A stretch of DNA of 10,696 nt from Butyricicoccus_A sp964513445. GTDB taxonomy: Bacteria; Bacillota; Clostridia; Oscillospirales; Butyricicoccaceae. The DNA lies in the NCBI GenBank assembly GCA_964513445.1, contig CAZEMM010000067.1:1-10696 (forward strand), read 5' to 3'. Made by a program: the position numbers and the translations under genes. Below the pieces are notes generated by a model that worked only from the letters and a program-made list of their open reading frames with translations, was not told the DNA's origin and did not search any database. Within the stretch, counting starts at the first letter, position 1. Every line of letters begins with the position of its first letter. Positions 1-6,860 of this stretch are shown in pieces.

Positions 1-84
1 AGCCGAACCGGCTATACTCGCAACCCTAAATCACATAGATTTAAGGACTGACCCAAAAATTTCTCCACTCTATCTTCGAAAATG
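1..84. other. Left edge, no gene assignable
   Basis: Two plus-strand frames are open from the window edge. One would end at the TGA at 49-51 with a basic tail (ending NPKSHRFKD), the other at a TGA just after position 84. Either could be the C-terminus of an upstream gene, but nothing recognisable remains. A 5-bp inverted repeat (AGCCG/CGGCT, 1-13) has no T-tract behind it and is not called a terminator. Confidence 0.2.
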
Positions 85-113
85 TTGACAACAGCGGGCT
101 GTTGTGATATACT
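85..113 (+). promoter_or_regulatory. Promoter P1 of the 103-aa protein / NlpC-P60 unit
   Basis: TTGACA (85-90), a 17-nt spacer and TATACT (108-113), with a TGA extension just before the -10 (TGn-TATACT). This matches the housekeeping sigma-70/sigma-A consensus almost perfectly. Transcription would start near 120 and run through a leader of about 140 nt, through P2, into the gene at 263. A palindrome fills most of its spacer (listed separately), suggesting regulation at this promoter rather than constitutive activity. Confidence 0.8.
88..105. promoter_or_regulatory. 18-bp palindrome in P1 spacer, candidate operator
   Basis: ACAACAGC-GG-GCTGTTGT is a perfect inverted repeat with 8-bp arms. It starts inside the -35 hexamer and ends 2 bp before the -10. 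This position is classic for a repressor that blocks polymerase, or for a MerR-type activator, although the 17-bp spacer fits a repressor better. A partial relative, ACAG-CA-CTGT followed by TGT (166-178), lies directly before the -35 of P2; it repeats the CTGTTGT half but with a shorter gap. The regulator is not identifiable and no regulator gene is seen nearby. Confidence 0.55.
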
Positions 114-178
114 AAGCCCAGTGTTACCGAATTGTAATGTTAAAGAGACTGTTTTGTAATCTTAGACAGCACTGTTGT

Positions 179-207
179 TTGACATGGAATCTCTGAAATG
201 GTATACT
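179..207 (+). promoter_or_regulatory. Promoter P2 of the 103-aa protein / NlpC-P60 unit
   Basis: TTGACA (179-184), 17-nt spacer, TATACT (202-207), preceded by TGG giving an extended -10. The hexamers and spacing are identical to P1, which lies 94 bp upstream. Start expected near 214, giving a leader of about 50 nt. Confidence 0.82.
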
Positions 208-262
208 ACATCTATTGCGTATTGTTGCAAAATATTTTTTTTGATACAAAGGAGAACATATT

Positions 263-574
263 ATGGCAGGTAACAGTTCTAAGAAGCGTGCAGACGGTGG
301 CCTCCTCACATACAAGGGGCATCCATTGATGCGGCACGACAACATTATCTATTACGGTAGCATGAGCGACCGCTATATTATTATGATACAGATTCTTGAA
401 ACCAAAAAGGTTCAGGATCTGGAGGTCTCGACACGTGTATCCGTTCAATTACAGCAGACATCTCCGAGCGTCCGCCCGAAGGATCGCATTGTCAAAAAGA
501 CGGAAAAGGATGGCCTGTACACAGCGCTTGACATCGCTGAGGTCTGGCTCAACAGAGCCTTGTCTGCGAAGTAA
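263..574 (+). CDS. Small protein of unknown function (103 aa)
   Basis: I cannot assign a function. The ATG is well supported by AAAGGAG at 248-254, 8 nt upstream. The product is small and soluble, with no signal peptide or membrane segment. It has a lysine-rich start (residues 1-10), a probable beta-strand core with alternating hydrophobic residues (about 27-65, including NIIYYGSMSDRYIIMIQ and VSVQLQ), a basic stretch RPKDRIVKKTEKDG (71-84), and a C-terminal amphipathic helix (about 85-101, ALDIAEVWLNRAL). The ordered composition and good codon structure suggest a real, conserved gene rather than a chance frame. It stands 26 nt before the NlpC/P60 gene with no terminator between, so the two are probably co-transcribed from strong tandem promoters. 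High expression is inferred from those promoters. Confidence 0.85.
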   Translation: MAGNSSKKRADGGLLTYKGHPLMRHDNIIYYGSMSDRYIIMIQILETKKVQDLEVSTRVSVQLQQTSPSVRPKDRIVKKTEKDGLYTALDIAEVWLNRALSAK

Positions 575-600
575 TCCGCAAATAGGAGGTTTTTCTCACC

Positions 601-1344
601 ATGATCAGTCCGAAGAAGATCAAGATTGCCATTACATCCACCATTGCCGCGGCACTGATTTGCACCAGCGCATTGGCTGCAAATGTCACGTCTATCACTT
701 CAACCAATGTCCGTTCCGGCCCTGGTACGGATTATTCTGTCATCACGGTTATGCGTTCCGGCATGACGGTAGTCGATCTTGGTTCGTCAAACGGCTGGAC
801 CAAGGTAAGCGCAAACGGCAAAACTGGCTATGTTTTATCCGACTATCTTGTTGATGCAGGCAATGCAGAAGTGACAAATTCTGCTTCCTCTTCGACAAAG
901 CAGGATACGATTACGCAGCCGAGTTCCTCTTCTTCGGATTCCAGTTCCGATACGAACAGCAATGCGTCAAAGGGCGAGCAAATTGCAGAATATGCCAAGA
1001 CATTTCTCGGTTGTAAATATTCTTATGGTGCAAATGGCCCAACATCGTTTGACTGCTCCGGTTTGACACAGTATGTTTATGCCAACTTTGGTATATCTCT
1101 TCCGCGTTCCTCGTCCGCGCAGTATACAAACTGCCCGACGATCATTTCGAAATCACAGCTTCAGCCGGGTGATCTTCTGTTCTTCTCCTCCTCTGTCGGC
1201 GGTTCCTCTGTTGGACATGTCGGAATCTATCTTGGCGACGGAGTAATGATCCATGCGGCGAACAGCAGCCGCGGTGTTGTCACAGACAGCATTAACAGTA
1301 CCTATTACACGCAGCATTATGTTGCCTGCGGACGCTATTATTGA
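601..1344 (+). CDS. Secreted SH3b / NlpC-P60 peptidoglycan hydrolase
   Basis: A predicted cell-wall endopeptidase of 247 residues that would cut peptide stems of peptidoglycan outside the membrane. Residues 1-26 form a signal peptide (basic start, hydrophobic core, SALA-A cleavage site). Residues about 28-84 are a bacterial SH3 domain (NVRSGPGTDYSVI, then GWTKV and GKTGYV), the usual wall-binding module. Residues 90-123 are a serine-rich linker. Residues about 126-247 are an NlpC/P60 domain with catalytic Cys152 in FDCSGL, His206 in GHVGIY and a third polar residue His218 in MIHAA; all expected catalytic positions are present. AGGAGGT at 584-590 lies 10 nt before the ATG. It is second in an operon with the 103-residue protein and is followed at once by a terminator. 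The exact bond cleaved (commonly D-Glu-diamino acid in this family) cannot be read from the sequence. Confidence 0.93.
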   Translation: MISPKKIKIAITSTIAAALICTSALAANVTSITSTNVRSGPGTDYSVITVMRSGMTVVDLGSSNGWTKVSANGKTGYVLSDYLVDAGNAEVTNSASSSTKQDTITQPSSSSSDSSSDTNSNASKGEQIAEYAKTFLGCKYSYGANGPTSFDCSGLTQYVYANFGISLPRSSSAQYTNCPTIISKSQLQPGDLLFFSSSVGGSSVGHVGIYLGDGVMIHAANSSRGVVTDSINSTYYTQHYVACGRYY

Positions 1345-1351
1345 TGTAAGC

Positions 1352-1385
1352 CCCCTCGATTGATCACTCAATCGAGGGGTTATCC
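1352..1385 (+). terminator. Terminator after the NlpC/P60 gene
   Basis: A perfect 12-bp stem (CCCCTCGATTGA 1352-1363, TCAATCGAGGGG 1368-1379) with a 4-nt loop, 8 nt after the stop codon. The T-tract is weak (TTAT), which may be why a second hairpin follows. Confidence 0.8.
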
Positions 1386-1388
1386 TAT

Positions 1389-1445
1389 GAAAAAAAGTCG
1401 CCGCAAGGGAGATGCTACCTAAGGAAGCAGCCCTTGTTGTTTTTT
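1389..1445 (+). terminator. Second, possibly bidirectional hairpin terminator
   Basis: CAAGGG (1404-1409) pairs with CCCTTG (1431-1436) and TGCT (1413-1416) with AGCA (1426-1429), with small internal bulges, followed by TTGTTTTTT. An A-run (1390-1396) on the other side would supply a T-tract for the minus strand. It insulates the hydrolase operon from the epoxide hydrolase gene. Confidence 0.6.
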
Positions 1446-1509
1446 AGATAGTATAATTTACCTGATATATCAAAGCTTTTTGAGGAACGGGAAGGACCCG
1501 GCTGAAGAA

Positions 1510-2610
1510 ATGAGAAAAAATATAAAGGAATTTAACATTCATTTTGACGAAGAACAAATAGAAGACCTTCGCCGCCGCATCGATTGTACAAGGTTTCCGA
1601 AAGCATTAAAAGATGGAAACTGGAATTTAGGAATGGATGATGATTATTTATCCTCACTCCTTGAGTACTGGCGCAATGGTTACGACTGGACGCATAGAGA
1701 GGCAGAACTGAATCAGTATCCGCAGTTCACATGCGAACTGGACGGGATGACCATTCACTTCTTCCACATCCGAGGTTCTCACAAAGAAACACTGCCGCTG
1801 CTGCTGACGCATGGATGGCCCGACAGTTTTCTACGCTACGCCAAAGTATTCCCACTACTTCCTGATTTTGACCTGATAGTGCCGTCATTACCAGGCTTTG
1901 CATTCTCAACGTTGCCACCGAAGGGCTTTCTAAACAATGCGGAGGTTGCCGAAATATGGCACCGATTGATGACAGAAGTGTTGGGCTACAAAGAGTATGC
2001 GGCGGCAGGCGGTGATATGGGACGCGGCGTGACTTGCTACCTCGCTACACGCCATCCGCACGAAGTCAAGGGTATTCATCTCACCGATGTTGGATTGGTG
2101 GAGGAACTTGTCACGGCTCCGGACGAGAAACTGACACCTGCTGAACGCTCCTACAAACGCAAGGCCATTGAATGGCAGCGTATGGAGGGCGCCTACATAA
2201 ATATACACAGCACAAAGCCACAAACTCTGGCGTATTTTTTAAGCGACTCACCCGCAGGAATGGCCGCTTGGATTGTGGAAAAGTATCACGCATGGAGCGA
2301 CTGGCCGCTGTTGACGATGGACGACATTCTTGACTGTCTGACGCTCTATTGGATGACAAACACGGCCTGTACCTCTGTCCGTGCTTATCATGGGAACACC
2401 TTTACCTTGCCATCGCTCGGCAAGGTCAGCGTACCGACGGCCATTGCCGTGTTTCCTCACGATGTCCTTCCATCTCCCAAAGAGTGGGTGGAACAGCACT
2501 ATCCCATCATAATGTACACGGAGATGCCGCGTGGTGGTCACTTCACAGCTTTGGAGCAACCAGAAAAGTTTGCAGAAAACATTTGCGAATTTATGAAAAT
2601 GATCATATAA
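1510..2610 (+). CDS. Epoxide hydrolase family protein (EHN + alpha/beta-hydrolase)
   Basis: Predicted to open epoxides to diols through an alkyl-enzyme ester. Of 366 residues, about 1-108 match the epoxide hydrolase N-terminal domain (DLRRRI, TRFP, YWRNGYDW, LNQYPQFTCELDG, IHFFHIR), and the rest is an alpha/beta-hydrolase fold. HGWP (101-104) forms the oxyanion region, Asp169 in GGDMG is the expected nucleophile (most relatives have GGDWG), His344 in RGGHFTALEQPE is the base, and Asp318 in FPHDVL sits where microsomal-type enzymes carry the acid, often Glu. The length is usual for the family. The frame is open further up to a TTG at 1480, but ATG 1510 is chosen because family proteins begin close to the conserved FNIHFDEE segment. 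Neither start has a good ribosome site: GAAGGA is 14 nt away. A TATAAT at 1452-1457 lacks a matching -35. The gene stands alone between terminators. The substrate is unknown; activity on xenobiotic or lipid epoxides is only inference. Confidence 0.88.
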   Translation: MRKNIKEFNIHFDEEQIEDLRRRIDCTRFPKALKDGNWNLGMDDDYLSSLLEYWRNGYDWTHREAELNQYPQFTCELDGMTIHFFHIRGSHKETLPLLLTHGWPDSFLRYAKVFPLLPDFDLIVPSLPGFAFSTLPPKGFLNNAEVAEIWHRLMTEVLGYKEYAAAGGDMGRGVTCYLATRHPHEVKGIHLTDVGLVEELVTAPDEKLTPAERSYKRKAIEWQRMEGAYINIHSTKPQTLAYFLSDSPAGMAAWIVEKYHAWSDWPLLTMDDILDCLTLYWMTNTACTSVRAYHGNTFTLPSLGKVSVPTAIAVFPHDVLPSPKEWVEQHYPIIMYTEMPRGGHFTALEQPEKFAENICEFMKMII

Positions 2611-2723
2611 GCAGTATAACTGCATGTAGGAAAAGTGAAATTTCATTGCATATGATGCAGAATTTCGTCCATTTCCGCCCTTCATTGCCTGTGCTGCTGT
2701 TTTCGTTCACTTTTGAATATAGA

Positions 2724-2772
2724 AAACGCCCTGATATCCTCAACCAAAATCGGTGGGAGCATCAGGGCGTTT
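2724..2772 (-). terminator. Terminator of secD-secF, shared with the convergent gene
   Basis: A 12-bp stem, AAACGCCCTGAT (2724-2735) and ATCAGGGCGTTT (2761-2772), with a 25-nt loop, 28 nt after the secF stop. On the minus strand the stem is followed by a short T-rich stretch (TTTTCTAT). On the plus strand it is followed by TCTCTTGATTT, so it probably also ends epoxide hydrolase transcripts. An imperfect hairpin at 2637-2666 (GAAATT/AATTTC, TGCAT/ATGCA) lies between the two, without a T-tract. Confidence 0.82.
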
Positions 2773-2799
2773 CTCTTGATTTATGCAGAACAGAGCGGG

Positions 2800-3891
2800 T
2801 CAGCGTTTGCTGCGTTTTCTCTTTCTTTTTTTGTCATTCGGTTTTGCAACCGGCTTCGGTTGCTGAACCGCTGCTTTCTGCTGCGGAGCTGGCTGTACAT
2901 CCGGAGTAGACGCTTCCTTCTGCGCCTGCTCCAGCTTTTTCTCTTCACGCTCGCGCTGTGCTTTGATCTGAGCCTTCTCGCGCTTATTCTTACGCAGCAG
3001 GCCGCGGTATTTTGCCCACAGCGGACCTGCAAGCAGCAGCGACGAATACGCGCCCGCGATGATACCGATGATAATCGGCAGTGTAAACTGACGCAGGCTG
3101 GTAACCGTTCCGATGAAAATAACCACAATGGCAAGCAGCGTCGTGATGGACGTATAAGTAGTACGGCCAACCGTCTGCCACAGACTCTTTTCCACCGTAT
3201 CCTCAAATAGCTCGCGGCGCGCGTACTTGCGGTTTTCACGCACGCGGTCAAACACAATGATACTAGAGTTGATTGAATAACCCAAAATAGTCAACGCAAC
3301 CGCAATAAACGTTGTGTTGAACGGGATGCGGAACACGATATACGCAGACAGTACAACCAAAAGATCATGGCAAAGGCAGGTGATCGCCGCCAGGCCAGAG
3401 GTCAGCTCAAAGCGAATTGTGATATAGATCAGCATCAGCAAAACTGCGATCACTGCAGCCTGAACGGCCTTGGCTTGCATCTCCTTGCCAATCGTTGCAT
3501 TGACGTCCGAAATGCTCTCGGTGTCATCGTCAGTGATGTTAAATTCCTTCTGCATCGCGGCGACCACTGCATTTTGCTGCTCGTTGTCCAGCTTGGTGCA
3601 CTTGATAAGCACTTGCTCGCCATTGTCGCCTGTGCGCTGTACGGAAGAGGCTGGAACGCCTGCTGCCTCTTCAACCAGATCCGGAATGGTTTTGCCGGAA
3701 ATTTCGCTTGTGACTTCCTGATGAATATCGAAGGTCATGCTTGTGCCGCCGATAAAGTCAACGTCCATGTTGAACAGGTTCATGCCAAACGGCAGTGTAA
3801 CCAGTCCGACCAATCCAGGCGCGATAAAAATCAGGGAAATAATTGCAAAAATCGGGAACTTCTTTACGATTTCAAATCTTGATTTCAGCAT
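2800..3891 (-). CDS. Protein translocase subunit SecF
   Basis: A membrane subunit that, with SecD, helps SecYEG complete protein export using the proton motive force. The 363-residue product has six predicted membrane segments (about 13-33, 143-160, 165-185, 193-213, 246-263, 270-292). The family marker DFIGGT lies in the first outside region (45-50) and GYSINSSIIVFDRVREN in the fourth membrane segment (204-220). The ATG at 3891 is chosen over an upstream in-frame ATG at 3918 because AAGGAGG (3901-3907) sits 9 nt ahead of it; the longer version would start inside secD and place this ribosome site within its own coding sequence. Only 4 nt separate it from the secD stop, so translational coupling is likely. 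Unusual: residues about 300-363 form a charged, then Pro/Gln/Lys-rich tail ending KKRKRKRSKR. Confidence 0.95.
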   Translation of the reverse strand: MLKSRFEIVKKFPIFAIISLIFIAPGLVGLVTLPFGMNLFNMDVDFIGGTSMTFDIHQEVTSEISGKTIPDLVEEAAGVPASSVQRTGDNGEQVLIKCTKLDNEQQNAVVAAMQKEFNITDDDTESISDVNATIGKEMQAKAVQAAVIAVLLMLIYITIRFELTSGLAAITCLCHDLLVVLSAYIVFRIPFNTTFIAVALTILGYSINSSIIVFDRVRENRKYARRELFEDTVEKSLWQTVGRTTYTSITTLLAIVVIFIGTVTSLRQFTLPIIIGIIAGAYSSLLLAGPLWAKYRGLLRKNKREKAQIKAQREREEKKLEQAQKEASTPDVQPAPQQKAAVQQPKPVAKPNDKKRKRKRSKR

Positions 3892-3895
3892 TTGC

Positions 3896-5200
3896 TCAGC
3901 CCTCCTTCTTGACGCCATACAGCCTCAGATTGGTAATCCGAAAATCTGCAATACGATTGAGAAGAAAATGCGTCACAAAAACAGCGGTGAACATCGACAG
4001 AACAACGCCGATGCCCAGCGTCATTGCAAAGCCCTTGACCGTGCCGGTTCCAAGGAAATAAAGTACCAAGGCTGCAATAATCGTCGTGACGTTCGAGTCT
4101 AAAATCGCAGAGATCGCGCGATGGAAGCCGGAATCAATCGCTGCACGAATGGTCTTTCCGTTGCGCAGCTCATCCTTCATGCGCTCAAAGATGACGACGT
4201 TCGCATCGACCGCCATACCAATGGACAGAATAATACCCGCGATGCCCGGCAGGGACAGGTTAACATGTGCAACCGCCAGGATGACAAGATCCAACACGGT
4301 GTAAAAAATCAGTGCGATGGACGCTACCAAACCAGGCAGGCGATAGATCAGAATCATAAACAGCATGACCAGAACAAGGCCGATCGCACCAGCCCGAATG
4401 CTGGACGACAGCGCCTTTTCACCGAGCTGCGGACCGACAGAGCTCATGCTGACCTCCTCCAAGGAGAACGGAAGCTGACCGATATTGATCTGCTCCGCCA
4501 GCGTCTTTGCGGTGTCTGCCGTAAAGTTGCCGGAGATGATACAGGTATCGCCCGTGATACCAGTCTGCGCATATTCGCTGCTGACCGTCGGCTCTGACAG
4601 TATCTCATCATCCATTTGAATGGATATGTAATTGGAGCCGGATTCCGCATTTGCCGCGGCCTTTGTCGCCTCCGTCCACTTGCTCACTGCATCTTCCTTG
4701 AATGTGACCTCAACATAGTGCTGGCTGACCATATCACTCGAGGACAACTGACCATATCCGGACTTTGCAGACTTAATGCCGGAACCATCCAGAATCACAT
4801 TGCCGTCCGCATCGACAAATTGCAGCTGTGCAGTTGCACCCAAAACAGCTACCGCCTCAGTCGGATCGTTGATCGACGGGATTTCAACGGTAACGCGCTT
4901 GTCTCCGACCAGTTCAACGGTCGCCTCAGTATAACCCAGAGAATCCAGACGCTTTTGCAGCATTGCCTGTACAGACGCCATATCGCTCTCCAAATTGCTC
5001 GTGTCATACCCATCTTCCAAAACCGCCTCGAATGTGATCGAGGAGCCTCCGACCAGGTCAAGGCCGCGACGGATACCGTTTTCTTCATCCAATACACTTG
5101 GCACCGAGACCGGCCCCACAGTGAATCCAAATGCAGCCGTGCAGCACAGCAACGCAATGACTGCAATAACAGCTACAAAGGACAGGATACTTTTCTTCAA
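3896..5200 (-). CDS. Protein translocase subunit SecD
   Basis: Partner of SecF in the proton-driven accessory export complex. The 434 residues have one N-terminal membrane segment (about 5-25) and a large extracytoplasmic region (26-265) that starts with the conserved GLDLVGGS (46-53). Five further membrane segments (about 271-287, 291-311, 315-337, 362-384, 388-412) carry the signature GMAVDANVVIFER (328-340), with the Asp expected for proton coupling at 332. The start codon is TTG, fixed by AGGAGG (5209-5214) 8 nt upstream; no ATG is equally well placed. It is the first gene of a two-gene operon with secF, with its own consensus promoter 36 nt upstream. Split secD and secF is common in Clostridia, whereas many Bacillus have a fused protein. 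yajC, a frequent neighbour elsewhere, is absent here. Confidence 0.96.
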   Translation of the reverse strand: MKKSILSFVAVIAVIALLCCTAAFGFTVGPVSVPSVLDEENGIRRGLDLVGGSSITFEAVLEDGYDTSNLESDMASVQAMLQKRLDSLGYTEATVELVGDKRVTVEIPSINDPTEAVAVLGATAQLQFVDADGNVILDGSGIKSAKSGYGQLSSSDMVSQHYVEVTFKEDAVSKWTEATKAAANAESGSNYISIQMDDEILSEPTVSSEYAQTGITGDTCIISGNFTADTAKTLAEQINIGQLPFSLEEVSMSSVGPQLGEKALSSSIRAGAIGLVLVMLFMILIYRLPGLVASIALIFYTVLDLVILAVAHVNLSLPGIAGIILSIGMAVDANVVIFERMKDELRNGKTIRAAIDSGFHRAISAILDSNVTTIIAALVLYFLGTGTVKGFAMTLGIGVVLSMFTAVFVTHFLLNRIADFRITNLRLYGVKKEG

Positions 5201-5235
5201 ATTACTCGCCTCCTATGTGACAATAAACACAGTAC

Positions 5236-5264
5236 ATTATATATGAACTGGCAGGTAAAGTCAA
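5236..5264 (-). promoter_or_regulatory. Promoter of secD-secF
   Basis: On the minus strand TTGACT (5264-5259), a 17-nt spacer and TATAAT (5241-5236). Start near 5229, giving a leader of about 28 nt that contains the AGGAGG site of secD. Confidence 0.85.
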
Positions 5265-5282
5265 TTTATATCCACAAAATTG

Positions 5283-5319
5283 CAAAGAAAGAGAACTGCC
5301 TGCGCGAGGCAGACAGTTC
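5283..5319 (-). terminator. Terminator of purB
   Basis: The minus strand reads GAAC...TGCC, a loop of TCGCGCA, then GGCAGTTC, with a small bulge in the left arm, followed by TCTTTCTTT. It lies 20 nt after the purB stop and just before the secD promoter. Confidence 0.75.
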
Positions 5320-5338
5320 ACATAGCCCGTGGAACCAA

Positions 5339-6769
5339 TCAGAGATTAATCTCTACCCGGATTTCCTCATCATTTAAATATTTTTCAATGCGCGGCATCA
5401 CATCGTTTGCAATGAAGTCCTCCACCTGCTGCGGCGCACGGCCGACATACTGCTTCGGATCCATCTCCGCAAGGATCTCCTCCTTGGTCATACCGAACAT
5501 CGGGTCTGATGCAATGCGATCAATCAGGTCGTTGTCCAGCCCTTCTTCCTTAACGCGCTTGCCCGCAGCCATGGAGTGCATACGGATTTGCTCGTGCAGT
5601 TCCTGACGGTTGCCGCCGCGCTTGACGGCGCTCATCATGATGTTCTCCGTCGCCATAAACGGCAGCTCGCTCATCACACGCTTTTCAATGACATTCGGAT
5701 AGACTACAATGCCCTCCGAAATATTAATCATGATATTCAAAATCGCGTCAATTCCCAAAAATGCCTCTGGCACGGAAATACGCTTGTTAGCGGAATCATC
5801 CAGCGTGCGTTCAAACCACTGTGTTGCAGAGGTGACGGCCGGATTGAGCGTATCAACAATGACATAACGCGCAAGTGAGCAAATGCGCTCAGAACGCATC
5901 GGATTGCGCTTATAGGGCATCGCAGAGGAACCGATCTGATGCGCCTCAAACGGCTCCTCCAGTTCCTTCAGATGCTGAAGCAGACGCATGTCCGTTGCAA
6001 ATTTGCTTGCAGACTGCGCAATGCCGCCGAGCGTCGCGACGATCTGCGCGTCAATTTTTCTCGAATAGGTCTGTCCGGAAACCGGAACTACACCCGGGAA
6101 ACCAAAATCATCCGCGATCATGCGCTCCATCTGTCGAATCTTTTCATGGTCGCCGTCAAACAGCTCCATAAAGCTCGCCTGTGTACCCGTCGTGCCCTTC
6201 GAACCGAGCAAGCGCAGGTTTGCGATGCGAAATTCGATCTCATCAAGATCCATCAGCAGCTCATTAATCCACAGCGTCGCGCGCTTGCCAACTGTCGTCA
6301 GCTGCGCGGATTGAAAATGCGTAAAGCCAAGCGTCGGCATGTCTTTATATTTCTGCGCAAAATCAGACAGCCTGCGGATGACGGCTACCAGCTTTTTTCG
6401 AACGATCTTCAGACCTTCACGCATCTGAATAATATCGGTATTGTCGCCGACATAAGCGCTGGTCGCACCCAGATGGATGATACCTGCGGCCTTCGGCGCG
6501 GCCTTGCCAAAGGTGTACACATGCGCCATGACATCGTGACGGACTTCTTTTTCTCGCTTTCTGGCAACTTCATAGTCAATGTTGTCAATATTCGCTTCCA
6601 TCTCGTCGATCTGTTCCTGCGTGATCGGCAAGCCGAGCTGCTTTTCCGCCTTTGCCAAAGAAACCCATAGACGACGCCATGTGGAAAACTTCATGTCCGG
6701 TGAAAAGACATACAGCATCTCCGGACTGGCGTAGCGCGAACAGAAGGGGCTTTCATAAATATTGGTCAT
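5339..6769 (-). CDS. purB: Adenylosuccinate lyase
   Basis: A cytoplasmic enzyme acting twice in purine synthesis: it releases fumarate from SAICAR to give AICAR and from adenylosuccinate to give AMP. The 476 residues match a full-length fumarase/aspartase-superfamily protein. HDVMAHV (78-84) and the GATSAYVGDNTD block (101-112) line the active site. His151 in TLGFTHFQSAQ is the expected general acid, and the flexible signature loop GSSAMPYKRNP (280-290) carries the catalytic serine (281 or 282). The ATG at 6769 has AAGGA at 6779-6783, 9 nt upstream. It has its own promoter, whose -35 overlaps the end of the aminotransferase gene, and its own terminator. No other pur genes are adjacent, so it lies outside the main purine operon. 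Confidence 0.97.
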   Translation of the reverse strand: MTNIYESPFCSRYASPEMLYVFSPDMKFSTWRRLWVSLAKAEKQLGLPITQEQIDEMEANIDNIDYEVARKREKEVRHDVMAHVYTFGKAAPKAAGIIHLGATSAYVGDNTDIIQMREGLKIVRKKLVAVIRRLSDFAQKYKDMPTLGFTHFQSAQLTTVGKRATLWINELLMDLDEIEFRIANLRLLGSKGTTGTQASFMELFDGDHEKIRQMERMIADDFGFPGVVPVSGQTYSRKIDAQIVATLGGIAQSASKFATDMRLLQHLKELEEPFEAHQIGSSAMPYKRNPMRSERICSLARYVIVDTLNPAVTSATQWFERTLDDSANKRISVPEAFLGIDAILNIMINISEGIVVYPNVIEKRVMSELPFMATENIMMSAVKRGGNRQELHEQIRMHSMAAGKRVKEEGLDNDLIDRIASDPMFGMTKEEILAEMDPKQYVGRAPQQVEDFIANDVMPRIEKYLNDEEIRVEINL

Positions 6770-6830
6770 AAAACAAGTTCCTTTCCCAGCGGCAATAAAT
6801 GCGCCGCGACCGTTACTGCATTATTTTTTT

Positions 6831-6860
6831 ATTGTAGTATGAGAAAAGAATTCGTGTCAA
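6831..6860 (-). promoter_or_regulatory. Promoter of purB
   Basis: On the minus strand TTGACA (6860-6855), an 18-nt spacer and TACAAT (6836-6831). The TGA in TTGACA is the stop codon of the upstream aminotransferase. The leader is about 55 nt and includes a small hairpin (GCGGC/GCCGC, 6789-6807). No PurR-like box was recognised. Confidence 0.75.

Noticed and set aside
1480..1509. TTG start extending the epoxide hydrolase by ten residues
   Set aside because: There is no ribosome site before the TTG, and the extra residues precede the point where family members normally begin. The alternative cannot be fully excluded.
2781..5377. Several long open frames opposite or out of frame with secD and secF (for example 2781-3257 on the minus strand, 3367-3882 and 4616-5377 on the plus strand)
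   Set aside because: They lack ribosome sites, have Arg/Cys/His-rich composition typical of shadow frames, and overlap genes with full conserved motifs.
5939..6670. 243-codon plus-strand frame opposite purB, and a similar one opposite patB (9154-9891)
   Set aside because: Both are antisense to complete enzymes with intact catalytic motifs; no recognisable domains and no start signals.
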